64,000 nucleotides of DNA from Kappaphycus alvarezii (taxonomy: Eukaryota; Rhodophyta; Florideophyceae; Gigartinales; Solieriaceae): positions 1,736,001 to 1,800,000 of the forward strand of contig NADL03000748.1 in NCBI GenBank assembly GCA_002205965.3, read 5' to 3'. The notes under the pieces were generated by a model. That model did not search any database and had not been told where the DNA came from. It saw nothing but the letters and a program-made list of their open reading frames with translations. Each line of letters begins with the position of its first letter. The first letter of the stretch is position 1. The position numbers were made by a program, and so were the translations under genes. Positions 11,591 through 21,998 of the stretch are shown here, piece after piece.

Positions 11591-12030
11591 GATAGGTCTA
11601 AGTCATGGATTTGGCTTTCGAGGCAACAGTCGGGGGCCGGTAGGATGGACAATGGCTGCTGGTTATCAGCTGTCGTGCATCTATGTTAGGTAGAGCCGGC
11701 CCAGTATAGTATACAGTAAATAGGTCCGAGCTTTGATTCGGCTTCGGAGCAGCAGTCGGGTCCGGTAGGATAGACAACGACTGTTGTTTAATAAGCGTCT
11801 TGTGTCAACGGTACGTAGGGCCGGCCCAGTAGTGCATAAACTGGATAGGTCCGACATTGTACTGCTTCAAAGCAACAGTTGCGAGCCAGTGAATAGATTG
11901 CGACGGGTTTCTTGTCAGTTTTTGCGCCTTCTAAATGTTGTAGAGCAGGCCCAGTACAGGATACTAAAGAAAGGAAAAGGTATGGTATCCGACTCCAAAG
12001 AAACAGTCGGAAGCTGGTAAGAAATATAAC
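11591..12030. repeat. Tandem repeat, period about 125 bp, about 3.4 copies
   Basis: Units begin with a GATAGGTCCGA-type word at 11591, 11719 and 11844, with a weaker start near 11969, giving spacings of 128, 125 and 125. Within each unit a GCAACAGTCGG-like word and a GGCCGGCCCAGTA-like word recur at fixed offsets. The first two copies are the closest; the third and the partial fourth have diverged. It directly abuts the downstream end of the copia pol remnant on the minus strand, so it may be a decayed LTR-internal or flanking satellite. No coding potential is evident. Confidence 0.65.
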
Positions 12031-12199
12031 GACGATCGGTTGGCGCAATTCGTTTCTCCGCAGTCCCTCCCTCAAAGTAATACTATGTTGCGATTTTAGC
12101 TGGCGAAAGAGACTCCGCCGCGATTAACACATTGTTCTATAGGGTTTTTGAATATGACTTCATCGATGATCCGATTGAGAACTGAGTTCTCTTTCACCT

Positions 12200-12480
12200 T
12201 TTTTTAGAGAATCAGCAGTGTTGGAATCGCTTCGTATCCATATCACATTACTGATATTCATTTCCTCGTAGGCTTCTCGAACTGAGCTAATGTACACCAT
12301 CAACCTTTTCTCTGTAGTGATGTTATTTTGATAATCTCATCGAAGAGCAGTTTTGAATCAGTAAAAATACGGACGGGAACATTCCGGTTGGGAATTTTGT
12401 CGAGATTGATTTTGATTGCGAGCTTGTAATCCAATGAGTTTGCAAAAAGCAAAAGTTTCGCCACCTAGAACGGACCTTAT
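12200..12480 (-). pseudogene. Copia RNase H C-terminal part
   Basis: On the minus strand around 12,310-12,206 the translation reads VREAYEEMNISNVIWIR followed by SDSNTADSL. This matches the end of copia RNase H domains, where the usual ADALTK motif follows a tryptophan/arginine strand. It lies in frame order downstream of the RT, with stops between. Confidence 0.65.
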
Positions 12481-13562
12481 CACCATTTGAGACTTGTGTG
12501 AACTAGAGTGCAAGATGTTGCACTGGTCGTGTTTCTTGAACAATAAAAAAGAAAGATAAGTTGAGTTGATAAGTTGGTGTCATCGGCAAAGCTACCGTCG
12601 CTGAAGACTCGTAGATAAAGGGGAGATTGGTCCAATGGTTGCTGGAGAATTCCACGATAGGTGTACTTGTACACTTGCCGTACGACGCGGTTAATAAAGG
12701 TGATTGCAGGAGGGCCGAAGGAATGGCCAGCTACCTGAGAAGCCTTGTTTACAGCAGAAGCGATGTCAGGGCGGGTGTGCGTGAGCCAATGGAGTCGTTG
12801 GCGCAGCAAGCGATATTCCATTAGTGAATTTTCTAATGATAACGGCTTGATTCTGCGTAGATATTCGGTTTGAGACAAGCAAATACCGTCGAGAGTAGTC
12901 GATACTGGCATTCCAGCAAATGTAAAATTATCAATCTCTCTTGATTTAAACTCAAACATTTGTTCTGTTTGCTTTATGTGGGTCATAAAGGTTTCTGTAC
13001 CCGCATGGAAGCTATCGTCGACGTAGTATCCTGGCAGAACTGCTATTTTGCCGTCTACGGGCTTGAAAAACAAGCGAATGCCGATTGTAAGCTGTTTCAT
13101 GCGGAGTTAATAGAGAAGATGAGACTTTATTGTGGCGTCCCAGTAGTCGCCTTCATTCGACAAGCCATAGAGCGGCTTGGGAAGTTTCAGCAAGTGGTTG
13201 CTGCCGAGCTGCAACTATTCTGGTGGTTTGACGTAAACATCCAGCAAGAGTTCGCCCGCAGACTGTAGTTACGCTTGTGTCCCATCTTGTAACCAAATAC
13301 GAAAGCCAAATATAGATGCTAGGGCTATCATCAAACGAACAGAGCTGTGTCGAAGCATTTTTGCCGGATGACTCAGTTTGTGTAATTCCTTGTCCTTGAA
13401 GCCCTGTACACCATGACGTGCTTTGTATAGCTCGTATTTTGTGTCCTTATGCTTGATGCCTAGCAGAAATAGACCGCCCAATATGTTTGCGTCTGATAGT
13501 AGCTCCTCGCGCAGTACAACTTGGAATATGTTACGTTTTAGGAGACCACGTATTTCTTTCAC
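12480..13562 (-). pseudogene. Copia reverse transcriptase
   Basis: The upstream piece (13,562-13,269) holds the RT start (KEIRGLLKRNIFQVV, SDANILGG, KDTKYELYKARHGVQGFKDK, ALASIFGFRIW). The downstream piece (13,100-12,480) holds the catalytic box GYYVDDSF and the copia segment HWLTHTRPDIASAVNKASQV. The two are separated by a break of about 170 nt with no open frame. The catalytic Asp pair is still present, but the broken frame cannot make a working enzyme. Confidence 0.8.
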
Positions 13563-13960
13563 TCTTGCTGCAGCAAAGCGGGGGTCAGACTTTCGAGTAT
13601 CAGTTGGTGTGAGATCCTCTAAAGTAGACGCGGGGTAAAGGCGATTGATTGGCCAAGGAAGAGGTGGAGTAGTTGATCTAGTTCAATAATGAATTTCCAT
13701 CTACCTTGGAAACTGGCATGATATTTGATATATTATATTTCGCCTATCGATACGGTCTCTGAACCCAGAATTGCTTGCTTTGAACCTTTGTTACCTCGTA
13801 AGGTTCCTTCCAAATCCTTTAATTCTTTTGCCATAAATATGCATGATCTCCGGCGTGTACTATTTCAGTCAGTGGCAGGTGGGACAGGCTCTTGGAATGC
13901 CCGTTGGAGGCTGAGCTCTGCACTGATTTCCGCCATTTCAATTCTTACTAGGTCCATAGC

Positions 13961-14560
13961 TCACAGGCGGTCAACATGATTGAGTAAAGGTGTAGAATGT
14001 GGAGTGAACCTAAGAAGTCTTCCAAATACCAGTAGAGATGAAACTAGACCATCAGGTCCGGTGGTATCATTCATGGCCTTGATACTCAGCTGTAGTACAA
14101 TTTCCGTGTCAACACCGGGGAATTCTTCGGTGATCTTGTTGAAGATCCTTCGCAGGCGTTCGTGGTAGCGCTCACTATTTCCCATCGCATTGTGAGAGTG
14201 GACGCCAGAAATCTTCAACTGAATACCGGCGAACTTCGCAAGGGCCTCGAATTTCTTTCTAGTGAAAACACTATCCTAATTGACGCGCATTTTTTTCCGG
14301 GTGACCCACGAAAGTTGAAACCCAGCAGACAATAAAAGCATTCCAGATTTCTTTACCAGTCTTATCCGGTAGGAATATAGCAGAATATAAATGAGTGTAA
14401 GGATCAACAACGTGAAGTTCTGGGCGTCCCTGTTGCCAGACGAGGTCAAGAGCAATTTCATGACTGAATACACAACCAGATGGCGGAAAACTGACTCGAA
14501 AATGATGCGGCCCTTTGTTAAAGCGTTGACAAGTGTGGCAAGCATTGCTGATCTGCTTTC
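13961..14560 (-). pseudogene. Copia integrase fragments
   Basis: Minus-strand translation near 14,560-14,388 gives the zinc-binding CHTCQRFNKGPHHF and the first catalytic region SHEIALDLVWQQGRPELHVV. The piece 14,218-13,961 gives SHNAMGNSERYHERLRRIF, the region of the catalytic Glu, and AMNDTTGPDGLVSSLLVFG. A frameshift separates them. The order and motifs are those of copia integrases. Confidence 0.75.
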
Positions 14561-14604
14561 AAACTGCGAGAGTTTCCGGAAATCTGTCCACGGGAAGTAT
14601 GCGC

Positions 14605-14982
14605 TTAAGGAGATTGTACCGTTTTGAAGCCGACGGGTGCCAGTAATGCCAATGTAATCGAATTAGTTCCGCCCGGGCGAATAAAGTATCCTTGATGTTC
14701 CAATAAACGTATAGATGGTTGAATTTTCGTATTATTGGGAGTTTCCAGCCCTACTGGCGGCTTTGCAACACATTTTCCACATTGCCAGCTAGAAGCCGTT
14801 TTTCCCATTATATACAGTCCAAGAAATAAAAGGACATCAGAATCGACTAAATCAACGTCAAATTCGAGGAAGGCGTCATCTGGAGTTGGTATTCTTATAT
14901 TGACAGTTCCGAGGCTTGCGTAGATGTTGTCGCCGAACTTGAAGCTGCAGTAGGACGGACATAGCTTCATTTTCTTTTTCAT
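14605..14982 (-). pseudogene. Copia protease-region fragment
   Basis: The frame reads FKFGDNIYASLGTVNIRIPT, then LEFDVDLVDSDVLLFLGL. This matches the retropepsin-like segment that precedes integrase in this copia group (a phi-D-x-V-D/N-A-x-V-P-phi-L-G-L pattern). The catalytic DSG end is not in the open part. I am fairly confident because of its position directly upstream of integrase. Confidence 0.6.
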
Positions 14983-15439
14983 CTGACGATATAACGCCTT
15001 AGCTTGTGCTATTCCGATGTATAAGGGTTGCGCGACAGTATTGAGACACGCAACAATGAACGGTTTAGGTGTGTTAGAGAAATGAGTGTCACAGTATTTG
15101 ATATTAATGACATTTCGGTTGTCACAGGATGGAGATAAATGAGGATCGTGACAGAGGCGGTGATCGACGTGATGAGGACGTAAAGTATTCCGTGTGCATT
15201 TTCTTTCTGTTAATGAGCAGCTATTTTGTCAGGTCGCGCTGCTCTTCCTGTCCTTTGTTCGCCTCTAACGCTCACAAGGACTCGATAGTCCCCGGCTTGG
15301 CAAATTGCGCCGCTCCATGCAGTTTGACGAGCCCATCCGACATCGACGGGCGGCCCTCTCCGACAACCACGCCGTAGGATATTTGTCGCCGTCCTCGCAC
15401 GCCGTGTACATGCGCTCCTCGACAAACATGTTAAGGAGA
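14983..15439. other. No gene seen
   Basis: This stretch lies between the copia protease fragment and the Harbinger-type fragment. Minus-strand frames at 15,210-15,456 are GC-rich and may be a decayed continuation of the transposase (for example an ISYGVVVGEGRP-like segment), but I cannot align them with confidence. Confidence 0.4.
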
Positions 15440-15780
15440 ATCACAACCCACTTCATAATGTGACATCCTCCTGCGTTGGGCTGTAGAGGTAGTCGCCCTC
15501 AAACGAGGCGATGAAAATGTCGTTGAGCAAGCGGGCGAAGGTGCGGTGCGAAACGCGGAAGCGGAGGTGTAACTAGTCGAAGTCATAGATTCGATCCGTC
15601 GAGAAGTATTGCTATAGCAGCTCGCCGAGCTGATGGAGTTCCCGGTTGGCGTTCGGCGCCTTGTCAGACTGTGAGCTGCAGCGCTCCTTTCTCGGATCCT
15701 CCTCGTCGCTGTTAGAGTCTAGCAGCTTGTTCATGGCGACGAAGAGCTTGGTCGCGTCGGTCTTGTTAAAAAATTCCATA
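15440..15780 (-). pseudogene. PIF/Harbinger-type transposase N-terminal fragment
   Basis: Reading from the ATG at 15778-15780 on the minus strand: an acidic N-terminus with LLDSNSDEEDPRKERC, then ANRELHQLGELL, a TAG stop, QYFSTDRIYDFD, another TAG, then LHLRFRVSHRTFARLLNDIF and GDYLYSPTQEDVT before a TGA. The segment D-F-x-x-(L/F)-R-x-R-(F/Y)-R-V/M-S-x-x-x-F is the characteristic region just before the Harbinger DDE domain. The DDE core itself is missing or unreadable. Base composition is GC-richer than its surroundings. Confidence 0.6.
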
Positions 15781-17236
15781 TCGTTGACCAAGGTGATTTA
15801 CCACTTGGTCTGCACCGGTGGAACAAACGTACTCAGCACCACATCTCAAAGGTTTCAAAAGAGGTAAAATACAACCCGGCCAATTATTAACTGCCAAGTC
15901 GCTCGAAAAACTAGGTGATTAGCCTATTTGACTTTCTGTTGGTGGAGATGCTCTAATAGAAATTCTGAAAGTAGATTGTACCTGTAACAATTCAATAGAG
16001 AACTTACGCAGGGCGAATTTCGTAAAGTTTTTTTGTTGATTCGGCTGACACATTGAACACGTCACGAAATTAGAGGGATTTTGATCACGGGATGAGAGGC
16101 TAACCTCTTCGAAATACCTATATGTACAAAATAAATTTCGTCTATTTTGGCCGGAAGAGAGTGCCATCTGAAACGAGGAGTTCTCTGCAGTATACTGGGC
16201 ATGAGGTAGTACTATGTACCGAAGGAAACACTAATTACAACTGGGACAAAAAATACAGTAACTGCTAACAGTTATTTGCGGTAACCTGGGTTCATTTTAT
16301 TAGATAATTTACTCACTACTACTTATTTGTGAGTTCCCTAGAAGGTTCTGCTACGACACTTCTGGATACAGGTTTCTTTTTCTTATTCTTCCTTCCCCCC
16401 CCCGGATCCGCTCATTCTCGCTACTGGGCGGCCCTCCTTATATAGACTTTTTGAGGGATGGATGAACACTTCGGAGCGACGTCTACAGGCTACCAGCACC
16501 CATCGTGGTAAGAACAGTACCCAAATGTACTTATAAGACCACCGTACGCCACCCGCTACAACTTCTCTCCTCCCAAGTTAGCATTCTTCCTCAAATTTAC
16601 GTTATTAATCTAGTGGCGATATGGGAGAAGTGGTTCGGTGTGCATAAAATAACTACACAACTACAGGATTTTTTCCAGCTAACTGTTTGGTGAAGAGCTG
16701 AACCACTTCAGCATAATATTTTGTAAGAGGAAGATGACCATAACGACCAATAGTGTATCCAAACAAATCAGTAATGAATCTCTCTCCAACTTTTTGGACT
16801 AAAACCTCACGATAACATTCAATAACTCGATGTAGTTACATAAATTCCATATTAGATAACCACGAAAATTTAACTTAGTAGTACGATAAACAGATATGGA
16901 TTAGAGTCTAGACAATAAAGTCGCAGTTTACATTAGCTGGATCCGGAAAAGGTCCGGTATGAGGTCCGTATCAAGCTAATCGTCAATTAGGGCACCCTCA
17001 ACGTATATGTACAAGTAGTTAGGAATCTCTTGGACTTCTATTCTAGCTTTGAGACTCAAAGAGAACATCTGTGTCTCTGTTTACTTCTTTACTGGCTTAA
17101 ATATTTCAAGAACCTATCCAACGATTATCACTGCAATGTGTTCTTTCGATGTGTACAAAGAACTGAAGATCACCTTTTTGTATGCGATGATCAAGGATGA
17201 GATTAATAGGTCTTGAAGGAAGAATCTTTAGTAGGG
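15781..17236. other. No gene seen; contains one copy of a 56-bp repeat
   Basis: The sequence turns AT-rich from about 16,600. A minus-strand frame of 82 codons at 15,919-16,167 has a CSMC pair but no recognisable domain. Positions 16,505-16,560 match 28,981-29,037, listed separately. Confidence 0.5.
16505..16560 (+). repeat. 56-bp dispersed repeat, copy A
   Basis: This copy shares the core CAGTACCCAAATGTACTTA and the following GACCACC, CGCCA and GCTACA words with 28,981-29,037 in the same order and spacing. The second copy abuts the right-hand target duplication of the hAT element. What the repeat belongs to is unknown. Confidence 0.6.
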
Positions 17237-17288
17237 ATAATATTTTTTTTGATGGAAGATCTATATCTTCCATCAAAAAAAATATTAT
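17237..17288. repeat. Perfect hairpin: 24-bp arms, 4-nt loop
   Basis: The left arm 17237-17260 and right arm 17265-17288 are exact reverse complements around a CTAT loop. Each arm includes a run of eight T or A and the word GATGGAAGAT. It lies just beyond the 3' end (minus-strand sense) of the gypsy integrase fragment, where a terminator-like or terminal structure could sit. Confidence 0.9.
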
Positions 17289-17340
17289 GATAGGGTTGGA
17301 AAGGGCTAAGAAGGGATATATGGAAAGTAGATGAAGAAAT

Positions 17341-17850
17341 TTATACTTAGAGGTTTCTAAGAGTTTATTCGCTCTTCCAGATACGTATTTTCAAGGACAA
17401 TAAATGGGTTCATGAAATTTGGTAGTAATTTTCCAGTAATTTCACTTGGTGTAGGCCAATTTTTCCTACATTTTATGACTTGATCTCCAATTTTGAAGGC
17501 GTAGTATCCTCTATTTTTGTTGAAAATTTCAGCATTGTTGATTTTTGACTCTTTTATTGTTTTTTTTGTTAGTACCAAAGATTTTCACATTCCTTTTAGG
17601 AATTTTTAACACCTTTTTCTGCTAGGTTTATTTTACTTTCCACGGATTCATTGTTCAATAAGTCAAAAATTGAATGTATATGCTGTCCATATTTCGGGAA
17701 GAAAGGTGTATATTTTTGATTCATTCCCGTAAGCATTGTACGCGAATTCTAATCCTGGTAGAAAGGTTGACCAATCCGCTTGAGTACAGCTCACAAAATA
17801 TCTTAAAATTTACTCCAGAGTTCTGAATGCTCTCTCGAATTGACCATTTG
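17341..17850 (-). pseudogene. Gypsy integrase C-terminal part
   Basis: Around 17,800 the frame reads DWSTFLPGLEFAYNAYGN, the end of the gypsy integrase core. After breaks, 17,578-17,357 reads YYAFKIGDQVIKCRKNW and KLLPNFMNPFIVLE, which matches the C-terminal GPY/F-type region (a G-D-x-V ... K-L-x-P-x-(F/Y)-x-x-P-(F/Y)-x-V pattern). Confidence 0.65.
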
Positions 17851-18263
17851 TTTCAGGATAAAAAGACGTAAGAATATTGAGAGTATCATTTACTAATTTC
17901 TTTCATTGTTTCAGAAATTGGTAGTTAACTGTTTACCTCTCCCTGAAATTATCTTGCTTTTTACTCCATTGTGCTTATATATTTCATCATAGAATACTCT
18001 TGAAGTATCCTTTGCAGTATTATTACATTCTAATGAAACAAACATAGTATGCTTGGATAGTTTATCGGCTACAAACATTATAGTGGTTTTATTTTCCTTG
18101 GTTTCGTGAAAATTAAATATAAATCTTCTATATTAATTATAAAGTCCCAGAAACTTTGAATTTCAATAACTGAAGATTTTATTTCTTAATTATTAATTGC
18201 TTCTAGTATTTTACGATCAACCCATATTCCATATTTTCCAATAATATGTCGTAATGATTGTAA

Positions 18264-18888
18264 CTATGACTTTAAGAAAGAACATTTCGATAATTTTCCG
18301 TACAAGTTATTTGTTTGTAATACTTCAAAACCTGTGTATATATGTCTTAAATGATCTTTCTTTGTTTTGATATAAATATGAATGTAATGGAGATAGACGA
18401 GAACAAAATTCTGTAAGTGAGGACTGATGATGATATTAATTAATGATAGAAACATCATGGATCTCCTGAGAGTCCAACGGGTGTAACCAAATATTCAAAC
18501 TGTCCATATACAGTTCGAAACACTGTCTTTGGTATATTTCCTTTCTAATTTTAATCTATTGATATCATTGTCGTAGATTAAGGCCGCAAAAAGTATTTTC
18601 CTTCCCCTATTTAATCCCAGACTTCATCAATTTGCGGGAAAGGTACTTGATGTTGATAGAATGTTCTTTCAATGCGAGGTATTCTATGAAAATTCTCAAT
18701 CCTCCATCTTTCTTAGAAGCTAATAGTACAGGGCTTCCGCAAGGAATGATACTTGGGCGAATAAAAGCACTATCTATTAAGCTATCATCTTTATGTTTCA
18801 TCCAGGCAAGTTCACTTTGCGATAACTTTTGAAACAGTCCAATTTTAGTTCTCGCGTCGTCATATAACTCTATTCTCATTTCCACCAC
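18264..18888 (-). pseudogene. Gypsy reverse transcriptase
   Basis: The upstream frame (18,888-18,607) holds IRPSIIPCGSPVLLASKKDG, the fixed start of gypsy RT (S-P-W/I-x-S-P-V-x-L-V-x-K-K-D-G), followed by EYLALKEHSINIKYL. The downstream frame (18,458-18,264) holds NFVLVYLHYIHIYIKTKKDH and LQTNNLYGKLSKCSF. At the catalytic YxDD box the two aspartates have become His and Tyr, so the enzyme is dead. Confidence 0.75.
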
Positions 18889-19232
18889 TCTCTTTGGTAG
18901 GAATCATTTTGGTAGTTCCTCTGGAATAAATTTTCTAAACTCTTCCAGTATGAATCGCAAATCGTCTCTCTCATCAGAATCTCTCTCCTGGTTGTTACCA
19001 ATATGTCTTTGCTCTAACCAGACCTTCTCCTCTTTCTCTGAGGGTACTTTCCTTTTTTTATTTTGTTTTTGTATCACGTGATACATAACATGTCCTTACT
19101 TACGGGAATACAGAACAAAATATTTACTCGATATCAAGTCTTGGAGGTGGGAATCTCCTTGCTGCCAAGACTCTGCGTCCAGAGCTAGACTTTCATCTCC
19201 GCACTTTAAGTAACATAAGATTTAGCTTCCTG

Positions 19233-19436
19233 TCAAAAGCTGGATTTATTTTCTAGGATTAAATCATAAGAGATCAAGTCCACTGTATACAGAACAATCT
19301 CAAATTCCTCTTTTCCTATTCGAAAATTTAGAACTTCGATAATAATTTTCGTATGTAGAAGTGTACTGTCCCACAGTTCGGCTTTAAGTTCTGTTTTTCT
19401 ATTTGTAGTCCCATCTTTTCTTCGAAACAATTTCAT
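19233..19436 (-). pseudogene. Gypsy protease-region fragment
   Basis: The frame contains IEVLNFRIGKEEFEIVLYTV and DLISYDLILENKSSF, which has the look of the retropepsin C-terminal strand (G-x-D-x-I-L-G-x-x-x) where YDLILENKSSF replaces the usual D-x-I-L-G. Position between the gag knuckle and RT supports the call. The active-site DTGA is not seen. Confidence 0.5.
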
Positions 19437-19635
19437 ATTGCCACTTCCTCACATCCACTGTTAAGAATTATTCTACACTAACAATGGTTTTTCTTCGTGT
19501 CTACTTCGCCGTTACATATCATTAGCTTGCTCTTTTTTCTGTTTTTTCCTGTCATATGGGAGTTTTAATCACATGCGTCTAATGTTATTCTTGTTTTTGT
19601 TTTTTCATTTTTTCTCAAATATTTTGCCACCTTTT

Positions 19636-19992
19636 CTACTCCTTTCCACGCGTTGTCGCTTTTGGTGGAAAGTTTGTATAGTTTTTCCATGCTTTTTTCT
19701 GTGAGATGTTGGTAGGGCACCGATTACTTCCGAAATGGTTTCGAGCTATACAACCAGGCTTCCCACAGATGAAGCACAGTCTGTTCTCAATTCTCTGCTT
19801 CTTTTCTGTAGGAGATAGAGATAAAAATATTTTTCCACGAGACGAAATATTATTCAGTGCGTAAGGATTCCTCTTTTGCATTTTCCCGATTTGCAACGGT
19901 ACAGGACCTGGATCAAATCCTCCTCCCTTCGTTTGCATTCTAGTGGTTCCTAATCTGCTCAAGAGACTACCGAATCTGTCTGCGATTGGCAT
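19636..19992 (-). pseudogene. Gypsy gag C-terminal part with zinc knuckle
   Basis: The frame holds EKKQRIENRLCFICGKPG followed by CIARNHF, a C-x2-C-x4-C/H-type knuckle of gag (normally C-x2-C-x4-H-x4-C; the His position is changed here). A Pro/Gly-rich, basic segment precedes it, and the last residues run into the protease linker. Confidence 0.6.
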
Positions 19993-20300
19993 TGCTTCAT
20001 AGAGATTTTTTGGTTGGGCTGGTTCAACCTTTATTCGAAATAATTTCTCAGTCTTTGACTATAGTAGAATATCTGTTCGTCTGTCTGCATTGCTGAGATC
20101 TGCAGAAACCACTTCAGAAATTCCTTATTACAGACTCTGGCTTTATTTAAATTTCCTACCTGCCTCAATTCACTAAGCACATTTCGTGTGTTAGATTCAC
20201 TATTTACTGGCTAAAAGAAATTAAACAATGTTTTAAAAATCATGGACGTTTTCAAATATGGTACTATGGAGTTGAATTAGCTCCCACCATTGCATCTTCA

Positions 20301-20308
20301 CTCATGTA
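20301..20308. repeat. hAT target-site duplication, left
   Basis: This 8-bp flank (CTCATGTA) immediately precedes the left terminal inverted repeat and matches the right flank at 28964-28971 except for the last base. Confidence 0.75.
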
Positions 20309-20332
20309 CAGGCCACTTTAATAGTGGTAAAT
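20309..20332 (+). repeat. hAT left terminal inverted repeat
   Basis: The first 18 nt (CAGGCCACTTTAATAGTG) match the reverse complement of the right end perfectly, and five of the next six also agree or nearly so. The transposase frame's first ATG, at 20331, lies at the inner edge. Confidence 0.85.
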
Positions 20333-21998
20333 GACCCCAGTTTCCCACCAAATCCCACTAGTAATAGTACAGTTCTTCCCACTATTAGCGACGCGCATTT
20401 CCGCGCGCCACCAACCATTCTTGCCTACGTTTGTCTCGCCAAATCATTTCTATTTTCGCCAAAGATACAAAAAGGCTTACAAACGCCATTTCCAGTGTGG
20501 TAACGATGTGCAGTATGGGCTTGAAGTGGCCAAGCGCGACTCGGCGGGCAGAGTATTGTCCCTTTCGTGCCACTTCTGCTTGAAGTCTGGCCGCGAGGCC
20601 AAACCAGGTGCGATGCACAAGCGGACGACCAATGTGCAGGTGTTCAGACGTCCGTTTTGTACTGAAGGTTACAAGAAGAATCATTACAGCGCCCATCTTG
20701 AGATGTGGAGCCGATTTCTGGGTTTTTCGGTAGAGGAGAGGGCAACCTTCTTCGTTGGTCAAGTCAACCATGCCAGCACATTCTTGGCCCACTTCGAGAG
20801 TGAAGGCGCTTTGACTCTCACATTCAACCGCGACGTTGTTGAAGTCACTACCGGATACTTGCTTTTTAACCCGCATGACGAATCGACGCAGGCAAAGCGT
20901 GAAAGAGCCCTTGCCGTGTTAAAACCACTTGAGGATGTTGCCGTCGCAGTCGATGAGGATCAGGCTCAAGATCGCAACCTGGAGGCTTACAGAGTCAAGA
21001 TCCCGTCTGTTCGCAGGTTCAAAATGGTTCTCGGGTTTATCTCGATGGGGGCATCGTTTCGGAGTGCTTCTCGATTCGTAGGGGTGTCTCGAAAGATCTG
21101 CCAAGCGCGCTACTTGTCTGGCTGCAGTGTGGTTATTTGTGCCACCTATGCACGCATCTTTGGCGCTTGCAGCTATCAAGCGATGTTCGAAATTTTACGT
21201 GATTGCTGGGGTTATTCGATTGCACTAGACGTTGGACATGCTCAGGGCACGTCGTATCTCGACCTGCGAATTTGGTTTTGTACCTAGCACGGGAAGTTGG
21301 CAAGTTTTCACGTCATTGCAATTCCTCTGCTTCTCAACAAGACAGCTGAGACCCAGTTCAACCTTTGCTCCAAGGATCTGGACGTATTTGACCTAAGGTG
21401 GCGCTCTAACCTCATCTCAATTAGTACTGACGGAGAATGTACGATGCCGGGGCGTGTCTCCGTTGTGCAAACGAACTTTAAAGATGCAGCAAATCATCCT
21501 ATTATGCGCATCTGGTGTGGATTGCACCAAGTTGACCTCGTCGCACAGCGAGAGTATATGGCTCTCTGCGATGATACGTTTGTATCAACATTGACCGGTT
21601 TGATCGCTTACCTTCGCCGCTAGCAGAATCTCCGGACAGAGATGAAGGCGACGTGTCCGGAATTCGTCAGCACTCGATGGTTGTCAATGTAGCGGGTCAC
21701 TACGTGGTTGAAGACGCATTCTGTGAGGGTTATTGATTACCTGAACGCAAAGAAGCCAGCATGTACGCCCGCGGTCGACTGGTGGATCGTGCTGCTTTGT
21801 CTCGACAGCGTTGCTACCGTTCTTTCTTCGGCAGTGACGAAGCTACTGGCAGATTCGTATGCAGGCTTTATGGATGTGGTCGCTAGCGGGGACTCCAACA
21901 ACAAAAGCTGCACAGATGCGTTGCCGCCTGTCCTGCCTCATAATCTTGCGACCATTCGCACAAACGAGCTGCGCGAGATCATTCGCCACTATCGGGCT
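20331..21998 (+). pseudogene. hAT transposase, N-terminal and catalytic part
   Basis: A single frame runs from the ATG at 20331 to the copia insertion, about 556 codons, broken only by three TAG codons (21285, 21621, 21690). Early residues hold a basic segment (RQRYKKAYKRHF) and a Cys/His cluster (SCHFCLKSGREAKPG). The catalytic region includes LISISTDGECTMPGRVSVVQ and RIWCGLHQVDLVAQ, the hAT pattern in which an Asp is followed by a CxxH-type segment, then STRWLSM and LPPVLPHNL. The copia element enters just after HYRA. The last TAG-flanked words (YLRR*QN) suggest that one TAG replaced a Gln codon. Confidence 0.8.

Larger units (their letters stand above)
12190..14982 (-). mobile_element. Ty1/copia-type retrotransposon remnant, pol order PR-IN-RT-RH
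   Basis: Reading the minus strand from about 14,982 down to 12,190 gives protease, integrase, reverse transcriptase and RNase H in the copia order (integrase before RT). The frame is broken several times. The family differs clearly from the copia elements at 22-28 kb and 57-64 kb. I do not find LTRs; the 125-bp tandem repeat begins right after the RNase H end. Confidence 0.8.
17340..20040 (-). mobile_element. Ty3/gypsy-type retrotransposon remnant, AT-rich
   Basis: On the minus strand the order is gag zinc knuckle (about 19,990), protease region (19,430), RT (18,890-18,260) and integrase end (17,850-17,340), the gypsy order. The whole element is AT-rich and full of stops, so it is old or biased. 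No LTRs are identified; the perfect hairpin at 17,237-17,288 marks its downstream end. Confidence 0.8.
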
